Shown here piece by piece: positions 12,195 through 24,140 of a DNA stretch of 64,000 nucleotides (the stretch's first letter is position 1; every line of letters begins with the position of its first letter). The stretch is taken from positions 1,488,001 to 1,552,000 of the forward strand of contig NZ_FCOY01000006.1 of assembly GCF_900018785.1 (NCBI RefSeq). Reading direction: 5' to 3'. Both the position numbers and the translations under genes were made by a program. Origin of the DNA: Xanthomonas massiliensis. Its GTDB lineage: Bacteria > Pseudomonadota > Gammaproteobacteria > Xanthomonadales > Xanthomonadaceae. A model generated the notes under the pieces. That model did not search any database. It saw only the letters and a program-made list of their open reading frames with translations, and was not told where the DNA came from.

Positions 12195-12271
12195 TGGTAG
12201 CGGGGGCAGGATTTGAACCTGCGACCTTCGGGTTATGAGCCCGACGAGCTGCCAGACTGCTCCACCCCGCA
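12195..12271 (-). tRNA. Initiator tRNA-fMet (CAU)
   Basis: The 77-base cloverleaf has the CAU anticodon in the loop CTCATAA, flanked by the three G-C pairs (GGG/CCC) that mark initiators. The T arm contains GGTTCAAATCC and the CCA end is encoded. The first base is U and base 72 is also U, so the 1:72 pair is absent as initiators require. The U-U mismatch differs from the C-A mismatch of Escherichia coli. It has its own promoter and terminator and sits between nuoN and rimP, comparable to metY of E. coli. Confidence 0.96.
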
Positions 12272-12284
12272 GCAGAGGAATGAG

Positions 12285-12313
12285 ATTATGGGGTATGCCG
12301 GCGGAAAGTGCAA
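12285..12313 (-). promoter_or_regulatory. Promoter of the initiator tRNA gene
   Basis: On the minus strand TTGCAC (12308-12313) and CATAAT (12285-12290) are separated by exactly 17 bases. Transcription would begin about 7 bases before the mature tRNA 5' end. The element fills the gap between nuoN and the tRNA. Confidence 0.82.
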
Positions 12314-12329
12314 CCCCTATTCACGATTA

Positions 12330-13790
12330 TCAGGGGATCTGCACGAACGCGGCCTGGCACCAGGCCACGATGCGGTTCAGGAACAGCGGCGCCACCAGCA
12401 GCAGCAGCGCGTTCACGCCCAGCAAGACGCCCAGCAGGCGGTCGTGGTTGGCCGGCAACGGCTCGCCCACCGGCTCGTCGAAGTACATCACCTTGACCAC
12501 GCGCAGGTAGTAGAACGCGCCGACCACCGCGCACACCACGCCGACGATGGCCAGCCACAGCAGCCCGCCGTGCACGGCCGCGGCCAGCACGTCCAGCTTG
12601 GCCCAGAAGCCCAGCAGCGGCGGCACGCCGGCCAGCGAGGTCATGATCAGCAGCACCAGGCCGGCCATCCACGGATTGCGCGCGTTCAGGCCCTTGAAGT
12701 CGTCGATGGCCTGCGCCTCGAAACCGCCACGCGAGAGCGCGATGATCGCGCCGAAGGACGCGGTGGACATCAGCGCATAGCTGATCGCGTAGAACAGCGC
12801 CGCCGCGAACCCGTCGGCACCGCCGCCGGCCACGCCGAGCAGCAGGAAGCCGATGTGCGAGACGGTCGAATAGGCCAGCATGCGCTTGAGATTGCTCTGC
12901 GCCACCGCCATCAGGTTGCCGACCACCAGCGACAGCGCCGCCAGGCCGGCGACCAGCCACTTCCACTCCGGGTACAGCGGGCCCATGCCCACTTCCAGCA
13001 GGCGGTAGGCCATGCCGAAGGCGGCCAGCTTGGGCGCGGAGCTGATGAACAGGGCGACCGGCGCCGGTGCGCCCTGGTAGACGTCCGGCAGCCACATGTG
13101 GAACGGAGCGGCACCGAGTTTGAAGGCCACGCCGGCGATCATGAACACCGTGCCGGTCAGCAGCAGGGTGCGGTCCGGCGAGCCGGCGATGGCGTCGTGG
13201 ATGGCCGACAGTTCCAGGGTGCCGGTGGCGCCGTACACCAGCGACATGCCGTACAGCAGCAGGCCCGAGGCCAGCGAGCCGAGCACGATGTACTTCATCG
13301 CCGCTTCGGTGGCCAGGCGGCTGTCGCGGTCGCAGGCGACCAGCGCATAGGAGCACAGCGCCAGCAGTTCCAGGCCCAGGTAGGCGGTCAGCAGGCTGCC
13401 GGCCGAGACCAGCATCATCATGCCGGCGGTGGCGAACAGCAGCAGCACCGGCACCTCGCCCTGGTAGAGCCCGCGCTCGCGCAGGTAGCTCCAGCCGTAC
13501 AGCAGGGTCAGCAGGCCGAGCAGCACCACCACCGTGCTCATCACGTCCGAGGCGGCGTCGCGCACGAACATGCCGCTGAACACCGTCCCCTGCCCACCCG
13601 CTCCGGCGACGAGCAGGACCAGGGCCGCGAGCAGGACCGCCACCGACAGGACATGCGTCCAGAGCTTGTTCTTCTGGCTGATGAACAGGTCCAGGATCAG
13701 CAGGGCGAAGGCGCCCCCGATCACCACCAGCTCGGGAACGAGCGGTGCTACATCGGCGGCGGACAACGGCAGGGACGTCGGCGTGGTCAT
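12330..13790 (-). CDS. nuoN: NADH-quinone oxidoreductase subunit N
   Basis: A 486-residue, multi-helix proton-pumping subunit of complex I, related to Mrp-type antiporters. The key lysine region reads AAMKYIVLGSLASGLLLYG and the antiporter block reads FKLGAAPFHMWLPDVYQGAP. The ATG at 13790 is used because CCAGGAC precedes it by 8 bases; the TTG directly upstream is less likely. It is the last gene of the nuo operon, 33 bases after nuoM, with no obvious terminator before the tRNA promoter. Confidence 0.97.
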   Translation of the reverse strand: MTTPTSLPLSAADVAPLVPELVVIGGAFALLILDLFISQKNKLWTHVLSVAVLLAALVLLVAGAGGQGTVFSGMFVRDAASDVMSTVVVLLGLLTLLYGWSYLRERGLYQGEVPVLLLFATAGMMMLVSAGSLLTAYLGLELLALCSYALVACDRDSRLATEAAMKYIVLGSLASGLLLYGMSLVYGATGTLELSAIHDAIAGSPDRTLLLTGTVFMIAGVAFKLGAAPFHMWLPDVYQGAPAPVALFISSAPKLAAFGMAYRLLEVGMGPLYPEWKWLVAGLAALSLVVGNLMAVAQSNLKRMLAYSTVSHIGFLLLGVAGGGADGFAAALFYAISYALMSTASFGAIIALSRGGFEAQAIDDFKGLNARNPWMAGLVLLIMTSLAGVPPLLGFWAKLDVLAAAVHGGLLWLAIVGVVCAVVGAFYYLRVVKVMYFDEPVGEPLPANHDRLLGVLLGVNALLLLVAPLFLNRIVAWCQAAFVQIP

Positions 13791-13823
13791 CAATCTAGTC
13801 CTGGAAAATCGGTTCTTGCCCGG

Positions 13824-15329
13824 TCACAGCTTGGTGACGGCGATCTGCGCGGCGAGCTTGGCGATCGACGGTTCCATCAGGTCGGTCAACGGCTTGGGAT
13901 AGAAGCCCAGCACCAGCACGCCGATGGCGAACACGCCCAGCACCAGCACCTCGCGCCCGTTGATGTCCTTCAATGCCGCCACGTGCGCGTTGGCCACCTC
14001 GCCGAAGAACACGCGCTTGTACAGCCACAGGGTATAGGCCGCGCCGATGATCAGCGTGCTCGCCGCGGCCAGCGCCACCAGCGGATGCTCCTGGAAGGCG
14101 GCCAGGATCACCATGAACTCGCCGACGAAGCCGCTGGTGCCCGGCAGGCCGCAGTTGGCCATGTAGAACAGCATGGCGAAGGCGGCGAACCAGGGCATCA
14201 CGTTGGCCACGCCGCCGTAGTCGGCGATGCGGCGGGTGTGCATGCGGTCGTACAGCACGCCGATGCACGAGAACATCGCGCCGGAGACGAAACCGTGCGA
14301 GACCATCTGCACCATCGCGCCCTGCAGGCCCAGGCGCGCGGCATCGACGCTGCCGTAGTCGCGCACCAGGGTGAAGGCGATGAAGCAGCCCAGGGTCACG
14401 AAGCCCATGTGCGCGATCGAGGAATACGCGACCAGCTTCTTCATGTCCTCCTGGACCAGCGCGACCAGGCCGACGTAGATCACCGCGATCAGCGACAGCG
14501 CGATCACCAGCCAGGCGAAGTCGTGGCTGGCATCGGGCACGATCGGCAGGTTGAAGCGCAGGAAGCCGTAGCCGCCGATCTTCAGCGCGATCGCCGCCAG
14601 GATCACCGAACCGGCGGTCGGCGCCTCCACGTGCGCGTCGGGCAGCCAGGTGTGCACCGGGAACATCGGCACCTTGACCGCGAACGCGAGCAGGAAGGCG
14701 AAGAACAGCCAGGTCTGCTCGCGGGAGGTGAGCTGCAGCTGGTACAGGTCGGCCAGCTGGAAGCTGCCGCTCTTCAGGTACAGGTAGATCAGCCCGACCA
14801 GCATGAACAGCGAGCCGAGGAAGGTGTACAGGAAGAACTTCAGCGCCGCGTAGATGCGCCGCGGACCGCCCCACACGCCGATGATCAGGAACATCGGCAC
14901 CAGCATCGCCTCGAAGAACACGTAGAACAGCATCGCGTCGGTGGCGGCGAAGATGCCGACGGTGACGCCCTCCAGGATCAGGAAGGCCGCCACGTACTGG
15001 TTGACCCGCTTCTGGATCGCGGTCCAGGCGCCGATCAGCGCCAGCACCGTGACCAGCGTGGTCAGCAGCACCAGCACCGCGGCGATGCCGTCCACGCCCA
15101 GGTTGTAGCCGATGCCGAACGAGGGGATCCACGGATGCTGCTCGACGAACTGCATGGCATCGCTGGCGCGGTCGAAGTGCGTGAACAGGGGGATGCTCAG
15201 CAGGAAGGTCGCCAGCGCCACCCCCAGCGCAGCCCAGCGGGCCAGCCGGGCGTCGCGCACGGCGAGGATCAGCGCGCCGCCGAGGATCGGCAGCCAGATC
15301 AGCAGACTCAGTAGGGGCCAGTTGGACAC
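13824..15329 (-). CDS. nuoM: NADH-quinone oxidoreductase subunit M
   Basis: A 501-residue antiporter-like membrane subunit of complex I. Conserved parts include the glutamate-bearing helix (MLFYVFFEAMLVPMFLIIG), AALKFFLYTFLGSLFMLVGL, VKVPMFPVHTWLPDAHVEAP and KKLVAYSSIAHMGFVTLGCF. About 14 transmembrane helices fit the hydrophobicity. It follows nuoL by 18 bases. Confidence 0.97.
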   Translation of the reverse strand: MSNWPLLSLLIWLPILGGALILAVRDARLARWAALGVALATFLLSIPLFTHFDRASDAMQFVEQHPWIPSFGIGYNLGVDGIAAVLVLLTTLVTVLALIGAWTAIQKRVNQYVAAFLILEGVTVGIFAATDAMLFYVFFEAMLVPMFLIIGVWGGPRRIYAALKFFLYTFLGSLFMLVGLIYLYLKSGSFQLADLYQLQLTSREQTWLFFAFLLAFAVKVPMFPVHTWLPDAHVEAPTAGSVILAAIALKIGGYGFLRFNLPIVPDASHDFAWLVIALSLIAVIYVGLVALVQEDMKKLVAYSSIAHMGFVTLGCFIAFTLVRDYGSVDAARLGLQGAMVQMVSHGFVSGAMFSCIGVLYDRMHTRRIADYGGVANVMPWFAAFAMLFYMANCGLPGTSGFVGEFMVILAAFQEHPLVALAAASTLIIGAAYTLWLYKRVFFGEVANAHVAALKDINGREVLVLGVFAIGVLVLGFYPKPLTDLMEPSIAKLAAQIAVTKL

Positions 15330-15347
15330 GTCTTCAATTCCGTAAGG

Positions 15348-17480
15348 TCAACGCCAGAAGTGCATCAGAACCGCCAGCAGGGCGATCAGACCGATGATCA
15401 TCGCGAAGGCGTAGTGGTAGAGGTAGCCGGACTGGGTACGGCGCAGCACGTGGGCCGCCAGGTCGACCAGGCGCGCGGTGCCATTGACCGCCACGCCGTC
15501 GATCAGGCCGCGGTCGACCGAGCTGGCCACCTTGCCCAGCGCGATGCCGCCGCCGCCGAAACCGTTGATCCACAGCTTGTCGAAGCCGTACTTGTTCTCC
15601 AGCACCCACACGATCGGCGCGAAGGCCTTGCGCGCGGCCGGGGCCAGCGACGGCTTCCACAGGTACATCAGCGCCGCCAGCAGGAAGCCGGCCAGGGTCA
15701 GCAGGAACGGCGCACCGGTGAGCCCGTGCAGGGCGAAGGCCACCGGCCCGTGGAACTCATGGCCCAGGAACGCCACGGTATCGCGCGCCGGATCGTAGAA
15801 ATCGACGATGCCGCTGAAGAAGGTCAGCACCTGCCCCGGCACCCCGCCCTCGGGGTGGTGGCCGGCCCAGTCGGTGCCGAACAGCAGCGGCCCCATGGTG
15901 AAGAAACCGATCGCCACGGACGGGATCGCCAGCAGGATCAGCGGGATCGTCACCACCCACGGCGACTCGTGCGGTTCGTGCGCGCCGTGGCCATGGTCAT
16001 CGGCATGGGCGTGCACCTGGGCCTCGGCGTCGGTGTGCTCGACGTCGCCATGCGCATGCGCGGCATGGCCGTGGCCGTCGTGCGCGTCGCGGAAGCGCTC
16101 CTTGCCGTGGAAGGTCAGGAACAGCAGGCGGAAGCTGTAGAAGCTGGTGACCAGCACGCCGCCGAGCACGGCCCAGTAGCCGTAGCTGGCCACCCAGCTG
16201 CCGCTGACCTCGGCGTGGTGCTGCGCGGCCTCGATGATCGTGTCCTTGGAGTAGAAGCCGGAGAAGAACGGCGTGCCGACCAGCGCCAGCGTGCCGATCC
16301 ACATGGTCGCGAAGGTGACCGGCATGTACTTGCGCAGCCCGCCCATCTTGCGCATGTCCTGCTCGTGGTGCATGGCGATGATCACCGAGCCGGCGCCGAG
16401 GAACAGCAGCGCCTTGAAGAAGGCGTGGGTCATCAGGTGGAACACTGCCGCCGAGTAGGCCGACACGCCCAGCGCCACGGTCATGTAGCCCAGCTGCGAC
16501 AGGGTCGAGTAGGCGACCACGCGCTTGATGTCGCTCTGCACGATGCCGATCAGGCCGGTGAAGAACGCGGTGGTGGCGCCGATGAACAACACGAAGTGCA
16601 GCGCGGTCTGCGACAGCTCGAACAGGGGCGACATGCGCGCCACCATGAAGATGCCGGCGGTGACCATGGTCGCGGCGTGGATCAGCGCCGAGATCGGGGT
16701 CGGGCCTTCCATCGAGTCCGGCAACCACACGTGCAGCGGCACCTGCGCCGACTTGCCCATCGCACCGATGAACAGGCAGATGCAGATCAGCGTCATCACG
16801 CTCCAGGTATGGCCCTCGAACAGCTGGATCTGCGCACCGGCCAGCAGCGGCGCGTTGGCGAACACCGTGGCGTAGTCGAGCGTGCCGAACCACAGCAGCA
16901 CGCCGGCGATGCCCAGCAGGAAGCCGAAGTCGCCCACGCGGTTCATCAGGAACGCCTTCAGGTTGGCGAACACCGCGGTCGGGCGCTTGAACCAGAAACC
17001 GATCAGCAGGTACGACACCAGACCCACCGCCTCCCAGCCGAAGAACAACTGCAGGAAGTTGTTGCTCATCACCAGGGTGAGCATGGAGAAGGTGAACAGC
17101 GAGATGTAGCTGAAGAAACGCTGGTAGCTCGGATCGTCGGCCATATAGCCGATCGTGTAGATGTGCACCAGCAGCGAGACGAAGGTCACCACCACCATCA
17201 TCATCGCGGTCATGCGATCGACCATGAAGCCGACATGGGCCGAGTAGTTGCCGACGTCGAAGAAGGTGTACAGGTTCTCGTTGAACGGCACCGCCCCCTG
17301 GCAGACCAGCTGGTAGAACGCCCAGCACGACAGCGCGCAGCTGAGCGCCACGCCGGCGATGGTCACGTATTGCGCGCCCTTGCGCCCGACCTGGCGGCCC
17401 AGCAGGCCGGCGACGAGGCTGCCCAGCAGCGGCGCCAGCACCACCGCGATCAGCAGACCCTTGGAGAGAGTGGTTTCCAT
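15348..17480 (-). CDS. nuoL: NADH-quinone oxidoreductase subunit L
   Basis: A 710-residue antiporter-like subunit carrying the long lateral helix of complex I. Visible: FFGWEAVGLVSYLLIGFWF, AQVPLHVWLPDSMEGPTPIS, ALIHAATMVTAGIFMVAR and KRVVAYSTLSQLGYMTVALG. Between the late transmembrane helices, around residues 430-495, lies a His/Asp-rich hydrophilic loop (DGHGHAAHAHGDVEHTD, HAHADDHGHGAHEPHE), which is unusual in composition and may bind metal ions (inference). nuoK ends 7 bases upstream. Confidence 0.97.
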   Translation of the reverse strand: METTLSKGLLIAVVLAPLLGSLVAGLLGRQVGRKGAQYVTIAGVALSCALSCWAFYQLVCQGAVPFNENLYTFFDVGNYSAHVGFMVDRMTAMMMVVVTFVSLLVHIYTIGYMADDPSYQRFFSYISLFTFSMLTLVMSNNFLQLFFGWEAVGLVSYLLIGFWFKRPTAVFANLKAFLMNRVGDFGFLLGIAGVLLWFGTLDYATVFANAPLLAGAQIQLFEGHTWSVMTLICICLFIGAMGKSAQVPLHVWLPDSMEGPTPISALIHAATMVTAGIFMVARMSPLFELSQTALHFVLFIGATTAFFTGLIGIVQSDIKRVVAYSTLSQLGYMTVALGVSAYSAAVFHLMTHAFFKALLFLGAGSVIIAMHHEQDMRKMGGLRKYMPVTFATMWIGTLALVGTPFFSGFYSKDTIIEAAQHHAEVSGSWVASYGYWAVLGGVLVTSFYSFRLLFLTFHGKERFRDAHDGHGHAAHAHGDVEHTDAEAQVHAHADDHGHGAHEPHESPWVVTIPLILLAIPSVAIGFFTMGPLLFGTDWAGHHPEGGVPGQVLTFFSGIVDFYDPARDTVAFLGHEFHGPVAFALHGLTGAPFLLTLAGFLLAALMYLWKPSLAPAARKAFAPIVWVLENKYGFDKLWINGFGGGGIALGKVASSVDRGLIDGVAVNGTARLVDLAAHVLRRTQSGYLYHYAFAMIIGLIALLAVLMHFWR

Positions 17481-17487
17481 CTTCGGA

Positions 17488-17793
17488 TCAGCCCTTCAGC
17501 GAATCGACTTCGCCCACGTTGATCGTGTGGCGGGTACGGAACAGGGTCACCAGGATCGCCAGCCCGATGGCGGCCTCGGCCGCGGCGACGGTCAGGATGA
17601 AGAACACGAACAGCTGGCCGGCCGGATCGCCGAGCTGGCGCGAGAAGGCGACGAAGTTGATGTTGACCGCCAGCAGCAGCAGTTCGATCGACATCAGCAG
17701 CACGATCACGTTCTTGCGGTTGAGGAAGATGCCCGCCAGGCTGATGCAGAACAGCACCGCGCCGAGGGCCAGCATGTGGCCGAGGGTGATCAT
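17488..17793 (-). CDS. nuoK: NADH-quinone oxidoreductase subunit K
   Basis: A 101-residue, three-helix subunit with conserved glutamates in [18 protein letters not shown] and [13 protein letters not shown]. Length is normal. The ATG overlaps the nuoJ stop as ATGA, indicating coupled translation. A larger open frame upstream is the shifted shadow of nuoJ. Confidence 0.97.
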   Translation of the reverse strand: MITLGHMLALGAVLFCISLAGIFLNRKNVIVLLMSIELLLLAVNINFVAFSRQLGDPAGQLFVFFILTVAAAEAAIGLAILVTLFRTRHTINVGEVDSLKG

Positions 17794-18440
17794 GGCTTGG
17801 CCTCCGGATCGGCAGCGGGTTCGACGGCGGGTGCCGGACGCTCCACGTCCATGCTCACCATGCGCAGGCGGTCGCCGGCGCGCACCCGCACCTGCTCGCC
17901 CACGTCCTGGCGCTTGACGCCGGTGCGGTGGCGCAGGGTCAGCATCACCGCCGCCACCACGGCCACCGTCAGGATCACCGCGGCGAACTCGAACGGCAGC
18001 AGGTAGCGGGTGAACAGGCTCTGCGCCAGCCAGTGGATGTTGGAACTGTCGGCGGCCACCGCGGCGGCGTTGTCGGCCGGGAACGGCGTGGCGCCGCGCG
18101 CCTTGACGCCGATCAGGCTCAGCATCTGCACCAGCATCACCACGGCCACGACCAGGCCGAGCGGCAGGTAGCGCACCCAGCCTTCGCGCAGCTTCTCCAT
18201 GTCCAGGTCCAGCATCATCACCACGAACAGGAACAGCACCATCACCGCGCCGACGTAGACCAGCACCAGCGCCACGCCGAGGAACTCGGCGCCCACCAGC
18301 AGCCACACGCAGGCGACGGAGAAGAAGGTGAGGATCAGGCACAGCACGGCGTAGACCGTGTTGCGCACGCTCACCACCGCGGCGGCGGAGGCCACCGCGG
18401 TGATGGAGAAGAAGTAGAAGGCGATCTTGACCCAGTCCAT
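17790..18440 (-). CDS. nuoJ: NADH-quinone oxidoreductase subunit J
   Basis: A 216-residue membrane subunit beginning [20 protein letters not shown], with ALCLILTFF-like helix 2 (sequence [20 protein letters not shown]) and [20 protein letters not shown]. The hydrophilic C-terminal tail (about residues 180-216) is longer than in E. coli. The start is the ATG at 18440, 7 bases after nuoI; the upstream in-frame extension overlaps nuoI and lacks similarity. Confidence 0.96.
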   Translation of the reverse strand: MDWVKIAFYFFSITAVASAAAVVSVRNTVYAVLCLILTFFSVACVWLLVGAEFLGVALVLVYVGAVMVLFLFVVMMLDLDMEKLREGWVRYLPLGLVVAVVMLVQMLSLIGVKARGATPFPADNAAAVAADSSNIHWLAQSLFTRYLLPFEFAAVILTVAVVAAVMLTLRHRTGVKRQDVGEQVRVRAGDRLRMVSMDVERPAPAVEPAADPEAKP

Positions 18441-18447
18441 CGTGACC

Positions 18448-18936
18448 TCAGCGGTAGGCGGCGTCGGCGGCGCGACGTTCGGCGATCTCGGCCTCGAGCC
18501 GGTCGCCCAGCGCCAGCAGCTGCGGCTTGGTGACCACGTTCTCGCCGCGGTTCTCGAAGTGGTACTCGTGGATATGGGTCTCCACGATCGAGTCGACCGG
18601 GCAGCTCTCCTCGCAGAAGCCGCAGAAGATGCACTTGAACAGGTCGATCTCGTAGCGGGTGGTGCGGCGCGTGCCGTCCTCGCGCTTGGTCGAGTCGATG
18701 GTGATCGCCAGGGCCGGGCACACCGCCTCGCACAGCTTGCAGGCGATGCAGCGCTCCTCGCCGTTGGGATAGCGGCGCAGCGCATGCAGACCGCGGAAGC
18801 GCGGCGACTGCGGGAACTTCTCCATCGGGTACAGCACGGTGTACTTCGGCTTGAAGGTGTACTTCAGCGTCAGCCACAGGCCGCCGAGCAGTTCCAGCAG
18901 CATCAGGCTCTTGAAGAAATGGATGAGCTTGTTCAT
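18448..18936 (-). CDS. nuoI: NADH-quinone oxidoreductase subunit I
   Basis: A 162-residue ferredoxin-like subunit of the connecting arm carrying two 4Fe-4S clusters (N6a/N6b). The two motifs are [12 protein letters not shown] and [12 protein letters not shown]. The N-terminal amphipathic segment [20 protein letters not shown] anchors it at the membrane. It starts 3 bases after nuoH. Confidence 0.98.
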   Translation of the reverse strand: MNKLIHFFKSLMLLELLGGLWLTLKYTFKPKYTVLYPMEKFPQSPRFRGLHALRRYPNGEERCIACKLCEAVCPALAITIDSTKREDGTRRTTRYEIDLFKCIFCGFCEESCPVDSIVETHIHEYHFENRGENVVTKPQLLALGDRLEAEIAERRAADAAYR

Positions 18937-18939
18937 CGA

Positions 18940-20034
18940 TCAGACGCCCTTCTGGATCACGCCGTAGAACACCATCAGCGCCGTCACCGCGATCCAGCCG
19001 ATGCTCAGCGGGATGAACACCTTCCAGCCCAGGCGCATGATCTGGTCGTAGCGGTAGCGCGGGAAGCTGGCACGGAACCAGATGTAGGCGCTCATGAAGA
19101 ACACCGCCTTGAGCAGCAGCCACGGCCAGCCGCCCTTCCACACCCAGTCGATCCACGGGGAGACGTCGCCGCCCACCCAGCCCTGGATCGGGCTCAGCCA
19201 GCCGCCGAGGAAGAAGATCGAGATCAGGAAGCTGACCAGGATCATGTTGGCGTACTCGGCCAGGAAGAACAGCGCGAACGCGCCGCCGGAGTACTCGACC
19301 ATGTGCCCGGCCACGATCTCCGACTCGCCCTCGACCACGTCGAACGGCGCGCGGTTGGTCTCGGCCACGCCGGACACCCAGTAGATGATGAACAGCGGGA
19401 ACAGCGGCAGCAGGAACCAGTCGAAGAAGCCGGAGCTGCCCTGCTGGGCCAGCACGATCTGGGTCAGGTTGAGGCTGCCGGCGGCGATCATCACCCCGAC
19501 CAGGGCGAAGCCCATGGCGATCTCGTAGCTGACCACCTGCGCGGCCGAGCGCATCGCGCCGAGGAAGGCGTACTTGGAGTTGGAGGCCCAGCCGGCCAGG
19601 ATGATGCCGTACACGCCCAGCGAGGTCATCGCCAGCAGGTACAGCAGGCCGGCGTTGGCGTTGGAGAGCACCAGCCGGTAGTCGAACGGCACCACCGCCC
19701 ACGCCGCGAACGCCGGGGCGAGCACGATCAGCGGCGCCAGCACGTACATGGCCTTGTGCGCGCCGCTCGGCCGGATGATCTCCTTGGTGAGCAGCTTGAA
19801 CACGTCGGCGAAGGCCTGCAGCAGGCCGCCCAGGCCCACGTACATCGGCCCGTGGCGCACGTGCATCCAGCCGATCAGCTTGCGCTCCCAGACCACGTAG
19901 AAGGCCACCGCCACGATGATCGGCACGGCGATCAGCAGGATCTTGAGCACGATCCACAGCACGATGCCGAGGGCACCGAGCGAGAGAAACCATTGATGCA
20001 GCGGGTCGACCGCGTTCAGGAGCAACTCGTTCAT
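18940..20034 (-). CDS. nuoH: NADH-quinone oxidoreductase subunit H
   Basis: A 364-residue membrane subunit forming much of the quinone chamber. It includes [60 protein letters not shown] and [15 protein letters not shown]. The ATG ([12 protein letters not shown]) overlaps the nuoG stop by 4 bases; the open frame continues upstream only as a nuoG shadow. Confidence 0.97.
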   Translation of the reverse strand: MNELLLNAVDPLHQWFLSLGALGIVLWIVLKILLIAVPIIVAVAFYVVWERKLIGWMHVRHGPMYVGLGGLLQAFADVFKLLTKEIIRPSGAHKAMYVLAPLIVLAPAFAAWAVVPFDYRLVLSNANAGLLYLLAMTSLGVYGIILAGWASNSKYAFLGAMRSAAQVVSYEIAMGFALVGVMIAAGSLNLTQIVLAQQGSSGFFDWFLLPLFPLFIIYWVSGVAETNRAPFDVVEGESEIVAGHMVEYSGGAFALFFLAEYANMILVSFLISIFFLGGWLSPIQGWVGGDVSPWIDWVWKGGWPWLLLKAVFFMSAYIWFRASFPRYRYDQIMRLGWKVFIPLSIGWIAVTALMVFYGVIQKGV

Positions 20035-22273
20035 GCCGCCACCACCGTTACCCGACCGGCGCCCAGCGGGGCGGTCGCACCATGTCCCGTCTCGATCCAG
20101 GCCGCGCCCGCGGCCACCCGATCGTCCACTTCCACCGGCAGCGTGGCGGTGCCGGCCGCGGCCGCCACCTTGGCCATGCGCCCGGCGGCGAGCCCGGCGC
20201 GCTCGGCATCGGCCGGCGCCAGCACGACGCGCGCGCCGACGTTGAGCGGATGGGCCTGCAGCGCGGTCGCGCGGCGCACCACCGCGTCGGTGCGGTAGAT
20301 GGCCGGCGTCACCGCCAGCTCCAGCCCCTGCCCTTCGGCCTGCGGCTGGGCGGAAGGCGCAAGCGCCACCCGGCGCTCCCCGAGCGTGCCGCGCAGGCCG
20401 GCCAGGTCGATGAAATCGAACCCGGGCAGCGCCAGCTCGGCGCCCAGCGCGCGCAGCACCCGCCAGCCCTCGCGGGCCTCCACCGGCAGCTTGGCGCCGG
20501 CATGGGCCGCCTGGTCGCGGCCGTCCAGGTTGGTCAGCGTGGCCTCGATCTCCGGCAGCGCGCCGATCGGCAAGATCAGGTCGGCGACATCGCGGGTGGA
20601 AGCGCAGGCGAACTGGCTGAAGGCCACCACCTTGGCCCCGGCCAGGGCCTTGCGCGCGCCGGCGGCATCGGCGAAGTCCAGGCCCGGCTCGATGCCGTAC
20701 AGCACATAGGCCTTGCGCGGCTCGGCGAGCATCGCCGCGACGTCGCGCGCGGCCGGCAGCACGCCGCGGCGCACCAGGCCGACCGCGTTGGCGCCCTGCG
20801 GGATGCGGCACAGCGCCGCGCCGGTGGCGGCGGCGAAATCGGCCACCGCCTTGCGCAGCGTGGCCGCCTGCGGATGGTTCTCCACCAGCGCCCCGACGAT
20901 GACCACCGCGCGGGTGGCTCCCTTGACGGCCTCGCCCAGCGCGGCGTCGGCCAGGGCCTGGGCGTAGCCCGACGGCGGCACGATCTGCTTGCCGGCCTGG
21001 GCGAAGGCGAAGTCGAAATCGACCGGGTTGATCGAATGGATCTTCGCCCCGTGCTTGGTCTGCGCCTTGCGCAGCCGGGCATGCAGCAGCGGCAGCTCGT
21101 GGCGCACGTTGCTGCCCACCACCACGATCACGTCGGCCTGCTCGATCTCGGCCAGCGGCAGCGCGAACGGCTCGGCCACGGCGCCATCGGAGAAGTCGCG
21201 GTTGCCGATGCGGTGGTCGATGTTGCCGCTGCCCAGGCCCGCGGCCAGGCGCGCCAGCAGCTCGCCTTCCTCGTTGGAGGTGGCCGGGTGCACCAGTACG
21301 CCGAGGTCGTCGCCGCGGGCGGCGCCGAGGAGCTCGGTGGCGGCGGCCAGGGCCTCGGCCCAGGACACCTCGCGCCACTGCCCGTCCACCTTCTGCAGCG
21401 GACGCACGGCGCGGTCCTCCGCGTACAGGCCCTGGTGCGAATAGCGGTCGCGGTCGGACAGCCAGCACTCGTTGACCGCCTCGTTGTCGCGCGGCACGGT
21501 GCGCAGCACCTCGCCCCGGCGCACGTGCAGGAACAGGTTGGAGCCCATCGCGTCGTGGTAGCCCAGCGACTCGCGCGCCTGCAGCTCCCACGGACGGGCG
21601 CGGAACTGGAACACCTTGTTGGTCAGCGCGCCGACCGGGCACACGTCGATGACGTTGCCCGACAGCTCGGTGGTCAACGGCTTGCCGTCGTAGGTACCGA
21701 TCTGCAGGTTCTCGCCGCGGTACATGCCGCCCAGCTCGTAAGTGCCGGCCACTTCCGCGGTGAAGCGCACGCAACGGGTGCACTGGATGCAGCGGGTCAT
21801 CTCGGTGGCGACCAGCGGACCAATGTCCTCGTCTGGCACCACGCGCTTGCGCTCGTTGAAGCGGCTGACCGAACGGCCGTAGCCGAGCGAGACGTCCTGC
21901 AGCTCGCACTCGCCGCCCTGGTCGCAGATCGGGCAGTCCAGCGGGTGGTTGATGAGCAGGAATTCCATCACGTGGCGCTGGTAGTTCAGCGCCTTCTCGT
22001 TGCGCGTGAACACCTTCATGCCGTCCATCACCGGCGTGGCGCAGGCCGGCGACGGCTTGGGCGCCGAGCGCCCGCCGACCTCGGTGTCCACCAGGCACAT
22101 GCGGCAGTTGGCGGCGATCGGCAGCTTCTCGTGGTAGCAGAAGCGCGGGATCGGGATGCCGGCCTTGTCGGCGGCCTGGATGATCATCGAGTTCTTCGGC
22201 ACGACCAGGCGCTGGCCGTCGATCTCGATGGCGACGTGGTCCGGTGGCACGTCGGGGTTCACGGGCTGCGCGC

Positions 22274-22277
<4 letters not shown>
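20031..22277 (-). CDS. nuoG: NADH-quinone oxidoreductase subunit G
   Basis: A 748-residue peripheral-arm subunit with iron-sulfur clusters and a molybdopterin-oxidoreductase-like C-terminal half. The N-terminal 2Fe-2S ligands are in [16 protein letters not shown] and ACATPV. The His-ligated 4Fe-4S site is in [15 protein letters not shown], and a further cluster site is [10 protein letters not shown]...DVCPVGAL. The start [20 protein letters not shown] overlaps the nuoF stop as ATGA and precedes the ferredoxin-like domain directly. Confidence 0.97.
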
Positions 22278-23608
<1,331 letters not shown>

Positions 23609-23612
23609 GCCG

Positions 23613-24140
23613 TTACTCCAGCCCGTCCAGCAGTTCGTCGACCTTTTCCTTGGTCAGGTGCTCGTGGTAGTGACCGTCGATGACCATCATCGGCGCATGG
23701 GCGCAGGCGGCCAGGCACTCCTCCTCGCGCTTGAGGTAGACGCGGCCGTCGGCGGTGGACTGGCCGCGCTTGCAGCCGAGCTTGTGCTCGGCGTACTGCG
23801 CCAGTTCCTCGCCGCCGTTGAGCCAGCAGCTGATGTTGGTGCAGAAGGCCACGTTGTGGCGGCCGACCGGCTCGGTCTCGAACATCGAGTAGAAGCTGGC
23901 GACCTCGTAGGCCCACACCGGCGGGATGTCCAGGTACTTGGCCACCGCGGCGATCAGCTCGTCCGACAGCCAGCCCCGGTTCTGCTCCTGCGCCGCGTGC
24001 AGGCCCTGCAGCACCGCCGAACGCTTGCGGTCTGCCGGGAACTTGCCCAGCCAATGGTCGATGTGGGCGCGCGTCGCATCGCTCAGCACCACCATCGGGT
24101 CGACGTTGCGCGCCGCCTCGAAATTGCCTGTCGCCTTCAT
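23613..24140 (-). CDS. nuoE: NADH-quinone oxidoreductase subunit E
   Basis: A 175-residue thioredoxin-fold subunit carrying the off-path 2Fe-2S cluster N1a. The four cysteine ligands are in [11 protein letters not shown] and [14 protein letters not shown]. The start [20 protein letters not shown] overlaps the nuoD stop by 4 bases. Confidence 0.97.
   Translation of the reverse strand: MKATGNFEAARNVDPMVVLSDATRAHIDHWLGKFPADRKRSAVLQGLHAAQEQNRGWLSDELIAAVAKYLDIPPVWAYEVASFYSMFETEPVGRHNVAFCTNISCWLNGGEELAQYAEHKLGCKRGQSTADGRVYLKREEECLAACAHAPMMVIDGHYHEHLTKEKVDELLDGLE

Noticed and set aside
12213-15314. A 1033-codon plus-strand frame opposite nuoM/nuoN, and similar long antisense frames opposite nuoL, nuoH, nuoG and pnp
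   Set aside because: His/Arg/Gln-rich composition without domains, mirroring the codon pattern of conserved genes on the other strand.
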